Of a stretch of DNA of 64,000 nucleotides, positions 38,071-47,904 are shown in pieces. Each line of letters starts with the position of its first letter. The stretch's first letter is position 1. The DNA is from Phytomonas francai (lineage: Eukaryota > Euglenozoa > Kinetoplastea > Trypanosomatida > Trypanosomatidae), in the NCBI GenBank assembly GCA_001766655.1, contig MJCC01000005.1, positions 649,233 to 713,232 of the forward strand, given 5' to 3'. A program made the position numbers and the translations under genes. The notes under the pieces are model-generated. The model saw only the letters and a program-made list of their open reading frames with translations. It was not told the DNA's origin and did not search any database.

Positions 38071-39021
38071 ATCCTCAATTTAATCCAAGACAAATCCAAT
38101 CGCCCCTATGTCGTTGTGACCCTCGGAAAAGGGATGCTAACTGTTAAAGAAATTGTTTTTTTTTTGTAAAATATAGATATCATTTACTATTGTTTTATTC
38201 CACATAAGAGGAGTGAGGGCTGTGTTCACGAAAGGCAATGACGTTGTGAGTATACGGTAAAAATGGAGGTTTATACGTGGAAGGAATTTAATGGAATATT
38301 GTAACGACACCATGTCATCAGCAGCAATTCGTATAGTTCATAAATTCACACAAGTTTGCAAAAAGTAAAATTAAAACTCGAAACTCAGCTTCTGATATTG
38401 GGAAAAAAAAGAAGAGTTGCGCAAACAAGTGTGCCGCAAGCTGCCAATAATGGGTGTAGTCACGACTTTCGCCCGTAGGGTGTGTAACAAAGACTCCAAG
38501 TATAGCGCATTGGAATGCTTGAATTGCTCTAACAGAGGCCGCGCAAGCTGTTTCGTAGTTTGAACGAAGTGTGAAAACGCTAATAAATACCAAAGAGAAA
38601 AACTGGATTGCTCTGGTACCCACTTTTGTTGCTGCGATTCTTGTCACTATGTCGAATTTTTCCGCTTCCGCATTACCCCCAAAACATCGCACCGAAACAT
38701 GTCGAAAATCGTATTCGCAGTGTCTCCCATGCAGCTATTACAGGTGGAAGCGTAGAGTCGAATTTCCTAACGGGTTTCCTTTCACAATACCTTTATTGGT
38801 GCTCTGTCTTTTAAAATTCAGAACAAGTCATATTCCTGTCATGCGCGCAACTAATGCACCCCATTGGCTTGCCTAAATAATGTCACCTTGTTTGTGCCTC
38901 CCGCAAGCTGAAGAATGGGTCAGATTTCTTGAAAGTGATGGGAAAAAATAAGAAATAGGTACGGAAAAAAGGAAAAAGAACAATTGTAAAGGCTATTTCT
39001 TTGCCGGACAAGCAACCAGGT
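38071..39021. other. Spacer with small hydrophobic ORF
   Basis: Spacer of the minus-strand block between the myotubularin and C2 genes. It holds one sense-oriented 124-codon frame (38318-38692), listed separately; otherwise no feature is visible. Confidence 0.4.
38318..38692 (-). CDS. Possible small membrane protein
   Basis: A 124-codon frame in the transcribed direction of the minus-strand block. The product has hydrophobic spans ('AIQFFSLVFISVFTL', 'LAAHLFAQLFFFFPI', 'VLILLFANLCEFM') separated by polar segments, and its DNA is less AT-rich than typical spacer. No family is recognised. Without a homologue it may be chance or a decayed gene. Confidence 0.25.
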   Translation of the reverse strand: MRCFGGNAEAEKFDIVTRIAATKVGTRAIQFFSLVFISVFTLRSNYETACAASVRAIQAFQCAILGVFVTHPTGESRDYTHYWQLAAHLFAQLFFFFPISEAEFRVLILLFANLCEFMNYTNCC

Positions 39022-39108
39022 TTAAGATGCGGAACATAAAGGGCAGTGAAAAATAATAGATTCCAAACGTTTGCATTGGTGTAATGCATAATGAGTGCCA
39101 CCATTGGG
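39022..39108 (-). other. In-frame continuation of FYVE finger past TGA
   Basis: Directly after the TGA of the myotubularin-type gene the same frame runs 28 codons to TAA (39022-39024). It encodes Cys-Pro-Leu-Cys (39034-39045), the CxxC pair missing from the upstream FYVE-like finger. This makes it very likely that the ancestral, and perhaps the present, protein includes this segment. Confidence 0.75.
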
Positions 39109-41571
39109 TCAACCAACACAAACATGGACAACACAATCCATGCAAAAGCTGTGCTTGCAAGTGTCGCAGTGTGCAGCCGCCGTAAAGACGCCAATGGTTT
39201 TGAAACACCCAAAGCAAACGTCAGGGTCAAATGTGCACCATGAGCTATGTGCCGATGATTTCGTAACGATACTCGTTGCTTGGAAAACCTTCTCCGCACG
39301 TTGCAGCTGCGGTACTTCATTTGCACGCTCACGGCGGGCTGCTTCGATAAACGTATCCAGGAAAGCGTCAAAATCGGGCCCCCATGACAGAACCCTCGTG
39401 ATTTCACGTTTCTTCTTAAATTCCTTTTCACGCTTCATGCACTTGTCAAGGTCCGCCTTGAAATAAAGTTCCTCCCAAAAAACCAGACACTTGCTGTTAC
39501 AATTAGGCGTGAGGATGTCAGATTCGTGGTTTTGCCTGGTAATGCACGCCCAACTCGTTTCGTAGTCGTACTGCGCATTCACAAAGCATAGCGGCAACTC
39601 ACCGCACTTCTCAGATTGTACACGCTGCATAACATTGGTCCAGACAGATCGCGTGCGCAAACGCACACCTTCAAGTGCACGCTCCTGCTCGCAATTGCAC
39701 AGAAATGTGCCATAGAAGCCAGAGTAGACCTCTTCACTCAGATATTCCAGGAGTTGGGTTGTAAACTCAAAGGCGTTAGGAAACTGCCGCACCACCTGGA
39801 ACACCACATCCATAAACTGCACAAAGATTGGCGACTCCTCTAGCTTCCCGTTGCTATCTCGGGTCTCCGTATCTGAGGCACTCACACCCGAGTGCGTCAC
39901 AAAGGAGGTGCGCCCCGGGACTTGGAGCCCGCTGCGCTCAGCAAATTTGTGGCCGAAGGAGCAGAATTCCTTCTCGATTAACATGCAGAACCCTGCTGTG
40001 GTGCGGTAGAAGGGGTCTAACAAAATCATGGCGGTGGCACAGCACTGCGCAGTGCGGTCCCAGCCGTCAGTGCAGTGAACCAAGCACGACTGCCCCTTCA
40101 CAATCGACTGACTCACCTCAGATGAGCAGACCAGGATCCGCTGAATATGGTACAACCACTGGGTGTCGTGAAGCGTCTTGTAGAAACCCTCCTCGGCGTT
40201 GTCACCTTGATAGCACGAGACGAGCGCACGAAGCTTATCGAACGATTTACTCACACTTACGATGTTTTCAATGCTGTAGAATTCCGTGGAGCAGAAACTG
40301 TACTGCGGACCGGACTCGTAGCCGCCGCCAAACTGGGCGTTTCCCTTTGCAGAAAGGAACGGCCGACAGTCCACTACCTTTAAAACACCACTGGTTAATG
40401 GCGAGGCATTACCTTGTAAATTAGAAGGCAGAGGTGGTTGTGACCCCCCAACTCGATTCTCCTCAAAGAGCGAAGGTGGTGGTGCGTAGGCAGGAGGTGG
40501 GGAAGGCGACGCACGAAAGGAGGATTGCTCGAGTGTGGTGGACATGGCTCGGGCAGAAGCCAAGCTGGCTTCAGTGAAGCCGCGGTTAACAAGGGCCTGA
40601 CAACAAATAACGTCAATGTAGAGCTGCCTCGAGCGCAACAATGGTTGCGAGCTGCGGGCCAAAACGGCGCCGGAGGCAAGATGGACGTAAGAGAGCGCGG
40701 GGAAGCGGCCCCTGGAACGCGCAGCCATGGCGCCTAACAACAGAGTCTTGTCTATTGCGATTGGCTCGACGACACTTGTAGGGTATGTCGGCGGGGAGGT
40801 GTGCAGCGTCGCTGCACGGCTTTCTTCACAGTTGACGGGGACATCGATGCTTGTGCTGGTGCGCAGCGAAATGTGGTGAAACCAGGGTCGTAAGTCTTTG
40901 CCCACCGCCGCTGTATCTTTAACATCCTGGGCAGTTTGGGTGTTTGGCTCCACCGCCGCCGGGTTCACGCACAGCAGCCGGTCCCATTCTTGCTGAGCAT
41001 TCCACAAGCACCAGCCAAAGTCGTCTTTAAACCGCGAGTCCTCATCAAGCCCAGAGGCTGTTGTTGTGTGCTGCTGCCTACGAGCTTGCTCGAGTGTAAA
41101 GGCGGGGAGCTGATCCAACCTTGGGGTGTTCGCACAAGTTGTGAGGCGCGCCTGGATGTTTCGAATGATCATGGGGTTTCTTGGAAGTATAACGTGGTGC
41201 GTCCACACATGCTTGAGATGAAGCGTCAGCATCAAAGGGGCCGGGATGGGTGAGGGTTGTGGAGGCGACGGTACTGTCCGTGATTGTTGCTGTTGAATAT
41301 CCCCAAAAGTTTTAGTGACGTGTTGGCTTGCTGGTTGAATACACCATCGATCAATAGCACAAAGGGAAATACTAACCGTACACTGCGGGTCCCTGTCCAC
41401 CCACAGCATCATGCGGTACTGTGAGAGCAGGAGTGTGCAGGGTCGCAAAACGCACTCTTTACTCTTATTACCCTTAAAGTAAGCCATGGCAACGCCTTCC
41501 GGGGAGTTTATAGAAGAACATATGTGCAAATCCACCAGCTCTCCATCTATAATTTTGAAATTTGAGTACAT
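39109..41571 (-). CDS. Myotubularin-type phosphoinositide phosphatase, FYVE-like
   Basis: An 820-residue phosphatase of the myotubularin family, which removes the 3-phosphate from PI3P and PI(3,5)P2 on endosomes. The N-terminal part ('GVAMAYFKGNKSKECVLRPCTLLLSQYRMMLW') is consistent with a PH-GRAM domain. The catalytic loop His-Cys500-Thr-Asp-Gly-Trp-Asp-Arg506 is intact, so the enzyme should be active. Further landmarks are 'DPFYRTTAGFCMLIEKEFCSFGHKF', 'SPIFVQFMDVVFQV' and 'FPNAFEFTTQLLEYLSEEVYSGFYGTFL'. The C-terminus has a FYVE-like finger with CxxC pairs at 786/789, 802/805 and 810/813 (x4 spacing as in FYVE). The frame stops at TGA after residue 820, before the fourth pair, which lies in frame just beyond. 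A Pro/Ser-rich insert sits at about 340-385. Confidence 0.9.
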   Translation of the reverse strand: MYSNFKIIDGELVDLHICSSINSPEGVAMAYFKGNKSKECVLRPCTLLLSQYRMMLWVDRDPQCTVSISLCAIDRWCIQPASQHVTKTFGDIQQQQSRTVPSPPQPSPIPAPLMLTLHLKHVWTHHVILPRNPMIIRNIQARLTTCANTPRLDQLPAFTLEQARRQQHTTTASGLDEDSRFKDDFGWCLWNAQQEWDRLLCVNPAAVEPNTQTAQDVKDTAAVGKDLRPWFHHISLRTSTSIDVPVNCEESRAATLHTSPPTYPTSVVEPIAIDKTLLLGAMAARSRGRFPALSYVHLASGAVLARSSQPLLRSRQLYIDVICCQALVNRGFTEASLASARAMSTTLEQSSFRASPSPPPAYAPPPSLFEENRVGGSQPPLPSNLQGNASPLTSGVLKVVDCRPFLSAKGNAQFGGGYESGPQYSFCSTEFYSIENIVSVSKSFDKLRALVSCYQGDNAEEGFYKTLHDTQWLYHIQRILVCSSEVSQSIVKGQSCLVHCTDGWDRTAQCCATAMILLDPFYRTTAGFCMLIEKEFCSFGHKFAERSGLQVPGRTSFVTHSGVSASDTETRDSNGKLEESPIFVQFMDVVFQVVRQFPNAFEFTTQLLEYLSEEVYSGFYGTFLCNCEQERALEGVRLRTRSVWTNVMQRVQSEKCGELPLCFVNAQYDYETSWACITRQNHESDILTPNCNSKCLVFWEELYFKADLDKCMKREKEFKKKREITRVLSWGPDFDAFLDTFIEAARRERANEVPQLQRAEKVFQATSIVTKSSAHSSWCTFDPDVCFGCFKTIGVFTAAAHCDTCKHSFCMDCVVHVCVG

Positions 41572-42010
41572 GTCGATGCGCGACCGGATCCATGCAATGT
41601 GATACTACTATTACTAGGAGCTTTGTAAAAATAGTGGAATTAATACAAATTAAGGAAAAGGGAATCGGCAATTCACACGTATGATATAAGAGCACTACTG
41701 CGAAGGAAAGAGAGGCGGTGTGAAGAGGAACAGAAAACCAACTTGCATGCACTAGTATATCGTCGTATTTGAGGGACTAGAAAACTGCACTGGAATATAT
41801 ATCACATATTATATAGTGTCTCCCCAGAATATATAAATAATCAAAAGCAGCAATAGTAACACGAACCCCAATGTATGAATATAAACATAGATAAAATGGG
41901 ATTACTGTGTATTGCCAATACTTCTTAGCTGAACGAATAGGAAGCGCTAGTTTACGTACCCCTATATTTCGCTACAGATAGAGCAGTGTGAAAACTTCCA
42001 TCTCCTGCAA
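41572..42010. other. Intergenic spacer
   Basis: No gene. AT-rich, with short TA runs near 41795-41835. Confidence 0.5.
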
Positions 42011-44827
42011 CTATAATTTAAAAAGTCGAGCCGAGGGTAGCGACGCAACCCACAAGCTTTGACTCATAGGGGGTATTTGCGCGAAGCTGTCATATTTCTG
42101 AGCTTCGTGATGGACGTTGGGGATATCCATAAGAACGTCTTCCCTGCCGCTGCCACCGCGCGGGTCAAGCTTTCGACGACCAACACCTGTCTCTTCAACA
42201 TCAGGAATACTGTCACTCCTCATGCTGTACGGCATCGTATGGTTGATATCAGACCGGACAGTCTCGCTGTAGATAGTTTTTTGCGCCTTGTAGTGCTCCC
42301 GGGTTCCATCCCTCGAGGCAAACCGCTTCGGTGCAGTAGACGTATCGACTGGAAGAAGCTGTGACGACGCGCTCACATCATAGGTGGCTAAAATCTCCGC
42401 TATTCGACTTGAATTGGAAGCCTTCATAAGAGGCAACTCCATACGCGGCAGCACGACCTGCGAAATACTGTCGACTAGAGTTATTTTGATAGAGCGCACC
42501 GCCTCCAGCTGCACTTCAGGGACCTGGAGGGTGAAGGGGACATGGATATCCGCTTGTGTAGGCGAGATCGACGGGCTTCGCACACGGTTCCTGAACACAA
42601 AACTCCCCTCGGTAAGCTTCTCGTCGAACTGGAGATAGGCTTCATCAATAGATACCTGGAGCTCCCGTGCCGCGGCGTCGCCGGCGGCGGCTCCAGAGAC
42701 AGCTGCCATTTTGTTGCGCTCGGCTTCCACAATGAGACTGTTGACGTGGCTAAATGAGACCAAGATTCTGACAGTCCCCTCAGAGAAGTCGTCCTTCAGG
42801 ATGGTGTGCTTATCATCCACAGCGGCAGCCACCTTGAGGCCGCTAGTCGGACAAAGGTCTTCGAGGTAGTTGCCCTCCAGCAGGGGTGACTCGAAATGGC
42901 TCGATAGCTCCGATGGATTTGCCACCTGGCGCTGGTGAAGTATGTCGGTGGCATAGTCAACTAATCTCGGGATACGGTACACACGGCCGAAGCTGATTAA
43001 CAATACGACAATCATATGAAGCCAGGCTCGCGTTAGGGCGGACATATGACCTGGGTTGGATAAAATATTGCACTCACCCTTCTTATGTGTGTCTAAGCCC
43101 GTGCACCGCTGCTGCAAGCGACAGATCAAATTGAGAACAAAGGGGATCTCGTTGGTACCGCCCCCGATCATAATAGCAGTGGTGACATTCGCCACTTCGA
43201 CAACGCACTGCGGAGTGATGCCACGCGTACTCCACATTATCGCACGAACCCAATTCCGAGCAATCGTGACATCCTTCTCGTCGATGTAAAGCGGCATGGA
43301 CGGTTCGGCGGTCGACGTACCCCGACCGATTGGAATACCAACCAATATACGTTGCAATATGCGAGCAGCCCATAAACGAGCTGCATTATCTCTACTATAC
43401 AGAAAAGATACAATAGCTTCGCCAACATTCAGGACTCCCTTTGCGCGATCCGATGGTGGTACCGTTCGCACGTAAGGCGATGCCACAGTCATACAACGCA
43501 GCACAAAGGTGATCCAACCCGTGTTATTCACGTCCTGTGCGAGTCCTCTGCCTTCTGTGGTACCTGCCCCTAAAGTCATACACAGAACAGACTTTATGAC
43601 ACTCTGGAGCTCTGGAGCCCTGCGTTGATGGTAAATAACTTGAAGAAGGGCACGAATAAGCTCAGTCACAGCGTTTTGCATGTCCCGCACTGAACGTTCG
43701 TGATCACACGCGCCGTCCTGTGGAAGTGGGTTCGTTATCACAGCCTGAATGAGTTTTACAATCAATCGTGGTCTGCTGTCACTCACGAGCAGATCCTCCA
43801 GGAAAGCCTTCAGTGCACCTAGTACGCCGATGTGGACGGCAATATCCTTGCTCCGGATGCCCGTCTCACAAAGCGCCCTGTACACCATGAATCCAAGCCC
43901 TATCGGGCGCTCCTGCATCTGTGCCGCTAGCGCGCAAAACACGGTTGGAGCCAGCATCGGCACTGACCAGGCCTTTCGCTTGGTCATGAAAGCCGTGATG
44001 CGCGTGAGGAGGTCCTCAATGCCGGTGGTGGTAACGCAGCCCGCCGTTGTGCCGATCGCAAAGCTGCATGCCTGCACATATGGAGTATCCAAATCCTTTG
44101 AGGCGGATTCCGGCAGTTCCACAGTGATAGGTGGGTCCACAATATAATTACTGCTGTTGAGTTGTTGCTCAATCGCGGTTCTTTCCATAGGCCCTTGCGT
44201 ACGGTTCCGAAGGACCGATATGAGGTTTTCCAGGATGGGAAATAGGCGGGATGCAACATGCTCGGTGCTTGCGCTGCTCAGGCACCTGGAGATATGCCCA
44301 AGGGCAATGATAGCGGCGTAGCTGCTCTGAATGCTACAGCGGTCTTTTTTGACAGGTATCCTGTCAGAACACATTTGCTGCAAGGGCTGCAAAAGACGGT
44401 TTTGACTATCTGCTATGAGCCGGCGCGAGTTCGCTCCCTTCCGGTCAATCACAATGCGATGACAAAGAATACTCAATATACCCGCCGCCCCAATCTTATA
44501 GCGAGGCTCGCGTGTAGACAGCAAGATTGATACGATTTCAACGCAGTCTGACACAAATTCATCAACAACAGCTGCATTTTTGATCATACAATGCAGCATT
44601 GCCATTGACACCATTACTTTATTGTTTTTTTTTCGCTTTAAGTGAGAACATATGAGTTTGTAGATTTTGTGACATACAGGAGCAACTCTCTCTGGATTGC
44701 TACCAACATAACTGTTGAGATGATTAAGTGCATCTTCATTAAGTTTTCCACTGGTGCTCTTTGGATAGACTTCTAAAATAAAATTATTGTACCGATATTT
44801 ATTTCTGTGAGAGAGGCAGGATCCCAT
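42011..44827 (-). CDS. EFR3-like membrane scaffold
   Basis: A 938-residue helical-repeat protein resembling EFR3, the palmitoylated plasma-membrane anchor that recruits PI 4-kinase with TTC7/YPP1. The N-terminus MGSCLSHRNKYRY has Gly2, Cys4 and Ser6, suited to myristoylation and palmitoylation, followed by basic residues. Then come 'NPERVAPVCHKIYKLICSHLKRKKNNKVMVSMAMLHCMI' and 'STREPRYKIGAAGILSILCH', which parallel the start of the EFR3 solenoid ('GEPKLQVLGTNSF...'). Most of the remainder is alpha-helical repeats; the last 110 residues look disordered. It ends TAG. Homology rests on the first 180 residues, so the name is probable, not certain. With the myotubularin and C2 genes it forms a membrane/phosphoinositide group. 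Confidence 0.65.
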   Translation of the reverse strand: MGSCLSHRNKYRYNNFILEVYPKSTSGKLNEDALNHLNSYVGSNPERVAPVCHKIYKLICSHLKRKKNNKVMVSMAMLHCMIKNAAVVDEFVSDCVEIVSILLSTREPRYKIGAAGILSILCHRIVIDRKGANSRRLIADSQNRLLQPLQQMCSDRIPVKKDRCSIQSSYAAIIALGHISRCLSSASTEHVASRLFPILENLISVLRNRTQGPMERTAIEQQLNSSNYIVDPPITVELPESASKDLDTPYVQACSFAIGTTAGCVTTTGIEDLLTRITAFMTKRKAWSVPMLAPTVFCALAAQMQERPIGLGFMVYRALCETGIRSKDIAVHIGVLGALKAFLEDLLVSDSRPRLIVKLIQAVITNPLPQDGACDHERSVRDMQNAVTELIRALLQVIYHQRRAPELQSVIKSVLCMTLGAGTTEGRGLAQDVNNTGWITFVLRCMTVASPYVRTVPPSDRAKGVLNVGEAIVSFLYSRDNAARLWAARILQRILVGIPIGRGTSTAEPSMPLYIDEKDVTIARNWVRAIMWSTRGITPQCVVEVANVTTAIMIGGGTNEIPFVLNLICRLQQRCTGLDTHKKGECNILSNPGHMSALTRAWLHMIVVLLISFGRVYRIPRLVDYATDILHQRQVANPSELSSHFESPLLEGNYLEDLCPTSGLKVAAAVDDKHTILKDDFSEGTVRILVSFSHVNSLIVEAERNKMAAVSGAAAGDAAARELQVSIDEAYLQFDEKLTEGSFVFRNRVRSPSISPTQADIHVPFTLQVPEVQLEAVRSIKITLVDSISQVVLPRMELPLMKASNSSRIAEILATYDVSASSQLLPVDTSTAPKRFASRDGTREHYKAQKTIYSETVRSDINHTMPYSMRSDSIPDVEETGVGRRKLDPRGGSGREDVLMDIPNVHHEAQKYDSFAQIPPMSQSLWVASLPSARLFKL

Positions 44828-44851
44828 GCTCTTTTCATGGTGTCTAGTCCT

Positions 44852-44883
<32 letters not shown>

Positions 44884-45267
44884 TACAGTTAGAAAGATAA
44901 ATTAATGATCTTTATTTAAGAAGGAAAAGAAAAAATGAATAATGAAATAAATACATAGAAGCACACATATTCACGATCGGGCAGTCAGTTTTGTTTACCT
45001 ATTTCTAAATGCAGTAGAATTATGCACAGTAGGTCTAAGGAAGCATGTTAACCCCAGACGGCTGAAAAAATGAAAACAACTAAAACACATATGTAAATAA
45101 AGAAAAATTAAAAACTCAACAGCACTCAATGACATACATTTAGACCCCTCCCCCCCAATATATCTGTCTAAAGAGATCAACGGGATACATTAGAGTTTAC
45201 TTACCATTTATTTGTTAAATGTTAGACACATTTGGCAATAATTTTCGTCGAAAAATAATCTTTTGGA
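44828..45267. other. Intergenic spacer with (AT)n
   Basis: No gene. An (AT)n run at about 44862-44885 lies just upstream of the EFR3-like start (minus strand). Confidence 0.55.
44862..44885 (+). repeat. (AT)n microsatellite
   Basis: About 12 AT dinucleotides in the leader region of the EFR3-like gene. Confidence 0.85.
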
Positions 45268-47904
45268 TTATGTCATGCGCCCGATTTTGGTGCTTGTATT
45301 TTTACTAGGTATATTTCTTGCAGTTTCCACTGCTTCTCGATTTTTTCTAACTCTAGCTTTTAAAGAATTGCTAACCTCAGCTTCTATGCCTGAAGACAGT
45401 TCGCTAGTGTTCTTGGCATCAAAACTTACCATGGCCGATCGAATTTCAGCAGAAGAAACACCTCTACCACTGTGAGGAAACAGTGCTTCCTCACCTCGGT
45501 GCCTTTTCTTGGAAGCGAAATCCCCATAGCATGTACTGTCTTCGTCATTGTCGCGTGTCAAAGAATCCCGCATCCGCCTTTGCACAGGCATGGGATTTCG
45601 ACCCACCCTCGCTTTCGCTGCAACAGCAAGGCCAGTATTTCTTTCAAAAACAGAAGACGTGCTGTTCATCTTAGCACATTCATCCTGCAGAAGCTGTGTC
45701 GCCTTTGTCAGCTTATTTTTCAGCTCTGGTGCGCCCCATATCACCAGAACTACGCCCCGCATTGCTGCTTGCCGTTTTTCCCACCATTTGTGTTGCCTCA
45801 TAACATCACTCAGTTGCGCTAGCAGTCGCTTCCCCTGCAATGCTAGTTTACTTAAATTTTCTAGCGTATATTTCACTTGTTTATTATGTAAGGAAGAACG
45901 ATCCAATGTAGTGCTTCGGCGCGCACCTGTGGTGGATATCGCGGACCTTTGCAGAACCCTCCGCGTTTCGGCGATGACGCCCTCCGCTTCTTGAATATAC
46001 CCACTTACATCACGGCAGTCCCATGGCAAAAGTAGACGGATCAGTCTCTCGACATCAGAACCAAAGTCCAGTGGACCGATAAATCGGAGCCAATCGGACT
46101 CTGCCACCTCGAGACTTTTACACCAGTCCTCAACTTCTTTTTTGACCTCGAGCGTGTTTTCATGAAAGCCCACATCCTCTCTCGCGCCAAGACACTTTTT
46201 TCTCGCGTCCGCCCATAACTGCGCGGCTACCTCGTGCTCTTTCCAGGCATCAAGCAGGGTCCTTTCAGCGGTCTGGAGCGCCGCAGCGACAGAACCGATG
46301 TGCGCTTCTAAGCAAGGACCAAGCGCCTCGATGCACAGCCGCACCTCGTGGGGCAGATGGACCGCATGCAGCTCGTCTACGATATTTTCAATAGTCGCGC
46401 ATTGATCGAGCATCTCGACCTCCTGTGTTTTCGTTTCCTCTTTCCTACCATAAGCAACATTCACCTCCTGCCCTCTTGGCATGTCCTTGAATGTATTGCG
46501 ATGAAGAAAGGAAGTGAGGGGTGCGGTATGGCTGCCCTCCATCCCGGGTACCCTCAAAGATAACTCGACCGCCGTTGAATTGGGTATGTCTAACTGTATT
46601 GTCTCTGCAGGAAGTGGTTTTACCAGATAGACAGCCAGGTTTTCATGCTGGTACTGTTTGTACAACTCATATACACGGCGCACAATACTATCTATTGCTG
46701 GGAATAGACGTACGAGACTACACTCACCCTCAGACAGATATCGGAGTAGACTGTTGTAAACAGAAACCCGATGTGACATTTCCCTATCAGACTCCATCCC
46801 CTCGGTAATGTATTTCCCTTCAGCATGATCGCTTTCTTTGTTGTCGCGATTCCCAACAAACTTTCGCCACAAGAGCCTCCCCAAGGATAATGTCATTTTT
46901 GCTACTTTGCTAGCATCATAGAGGTTATCCTTTCGGAAGCTACCATTTTTGATTTTTTCCTCTATTCCGTACAAGAGCTCGTCCGCGTAACAGATGTGAC
47001 CTAGCGCACGTGCCATGTCCGGCTGATTAGGATTTGCCTTATAACAGTACTCCGCCTGGTGGTAATGATATGCAACCAGGAGGGCACTCGGCAACAGACA
47101 AATTTCAGGGAAGCTTGTGGCAGTCAACTCCGGGATCTGAAGCGAAGCTCCTGCAAAGGCAAGCTTCGCCAGCACATCCGTATTTTCCCCGATTGAATCT
47201 GTGAGCGCGAAGACGTACTTCGCCACGGCAATGCACAGACTCGCAAGCGCTTGGAGCTCCTCAACCTCAAGTAGGGATTTCAGCTGAACAGTTTCGTATA
47301 CGGAGAGGGTTGGTTGTGTAGCAGCAACGTCTGCATTGTCGCACTCAGGCAGACGAAAAAGGAACTCTACTACGTCGATGCTCAACATATGTGCATATTG
47401 AAAGTGCCGATACGCATTTTTGGCGTTAACGTTTGGGTGCACCATAGCTCGCGTCTTCATTGTGGTCAGAGGTTTGGAAACCTGTCCAGGATGTCGCAGA
47501 GCGACATCGGCGTGCACTTGAGCAAGGTTCAACATACCAACCTCCAAGTTTTCAACCGCAGCGTTGTACAGAACTATAACAGCCTCCACTAATGGTCTGA
47601 ATATGTTTATCTTGGCTCCACCGCGCTGTACTTGTGAGGCACACACTCTGCGCTGAAGGGCGGCTGGCCATTCCGTAATAGCCTGATCGAGTGATGTCAA
47701 CAAAGCAGAATAAACACGCGCATCCTTGTATCCGGTTGTGAGGTTCGCAAAGGCAGATGTCGGGAGTTTAGCATATGTATTGAGTGCCATCAAGGAGTCC
47801 TCAACAGAGCGTGGGACATTGATCTGAATTTCCTCCAAGACATCTTTCACGAGGCTCGCCCAGTCTACAGCGCACTCTCGCACTATTGGTAATATTATAC
47901 TCAT
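45268..47904 (-). CDS. BRO1-domain protein (ALIX/PalA-like)
   Basis: An 878-residue protein whose first 400 residues resemble the BRO1 domain, which binds the ESCRT-III subunit CHMP4/Snf7 in endosomal sorting and membrane scission. Supporting segments include 'AALQRRVCASQVQRGGAKINIFRPLVEAVIVLYNAAVENLEVGML', 'ALASLCIAVAKYVFALTD', 'PSALLVAYHYHQAEYCYKANPNQPDMARALGHICYADELL' and 'NLAVYLVKPLPAE', the last matching the conserved 'Y.xPVP' element after BRO1. The rest is long helices, as in the V domain. The C-terminal 100 residues are basic and Ser/Thr-rich, without the Pro-rich tail of ALIX. Length is almost the same as human ALIX (868). It ends TAA. The assignment is by pattern, moderately sure. 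Confidence 0.7.
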   Translation of the reverse strand: MSIILPIVRECAVDWASLVKDVLEEIQINVPRSVEDSLMALNTYAKLPTSAFANLTTGYKDARVYSALLTSLDQAITEWPAALQRRVCASQVQRGGAKINIFRPLVEAVIVLYNAAVENLEVGMLNLAQVHADVALRHPGQVSKPLTTMKTRAMVHPNVNAKNAYRHFQYAHMLSIDVVEFLFRLPECDNADVAATQPTLSVYETVQLKSLLEVEELQALASLCIAVAKYVFALTDSIGENTDVLAKLAFAGASLQIPELTATSFPEICLLPSALLVAYHYHQAEYCYKANPNQPDMARALGHICYADELLYGIEEKIKNGSFRKDNLYDASKVAKMTLSLGRLLWRKFVGNRDNKESDHAEGKYITEGMESDREMSHRVSVYNSLLRYLSEGECSLVRLFPAIDSIVRRVYELYKQYQHENLAVYLVKPLPAETIQLDIPNSTAVELSLRVPGMEGSHTAPLTSFLHRNTFKDMPRGQEVNVAYGRKEETKTQEVEMLDQCATIENIVDELHAVHLPHEVRLCIEALGPCLEAHIGSVAAALQTAERTLLDAWKEHEVAAQLWADARKKCLGAREDVGFHENTLEVKKEVEDWCKSLEVAESDWLRFIGPLDFGSDVERLIRLLLPWDCRDVSGYIQEAEGVIAETRRVLQRSAISTTGARRSTTLDRSSLHNKQVKYTLENLSKLALQGKRLLAQLSDVMRQHKWWEKRQAAMRGVVLVIWGAPELKNKLTKATQLLQDECAKMNSTSSVFERNTGLAVAAKARVGRNPMPVQRRMRDSLTRDNDEDSTCYGDFASKKRHRGEEALFPHSGRGVSSAEIRSAMVSFDAKNTSELSSGIEAEVSNSLKARVRKNREAVETARNIPSKNTSTKIGRMT

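Noticed and set aside
38883..39431. 182-codon minus-strand frame overlapping the myotubularin 3' end
   Set aside because: It is a shadow of the phosphatase gene in another phase; its overlap with the FYVE-like coding sequence explains its openness.
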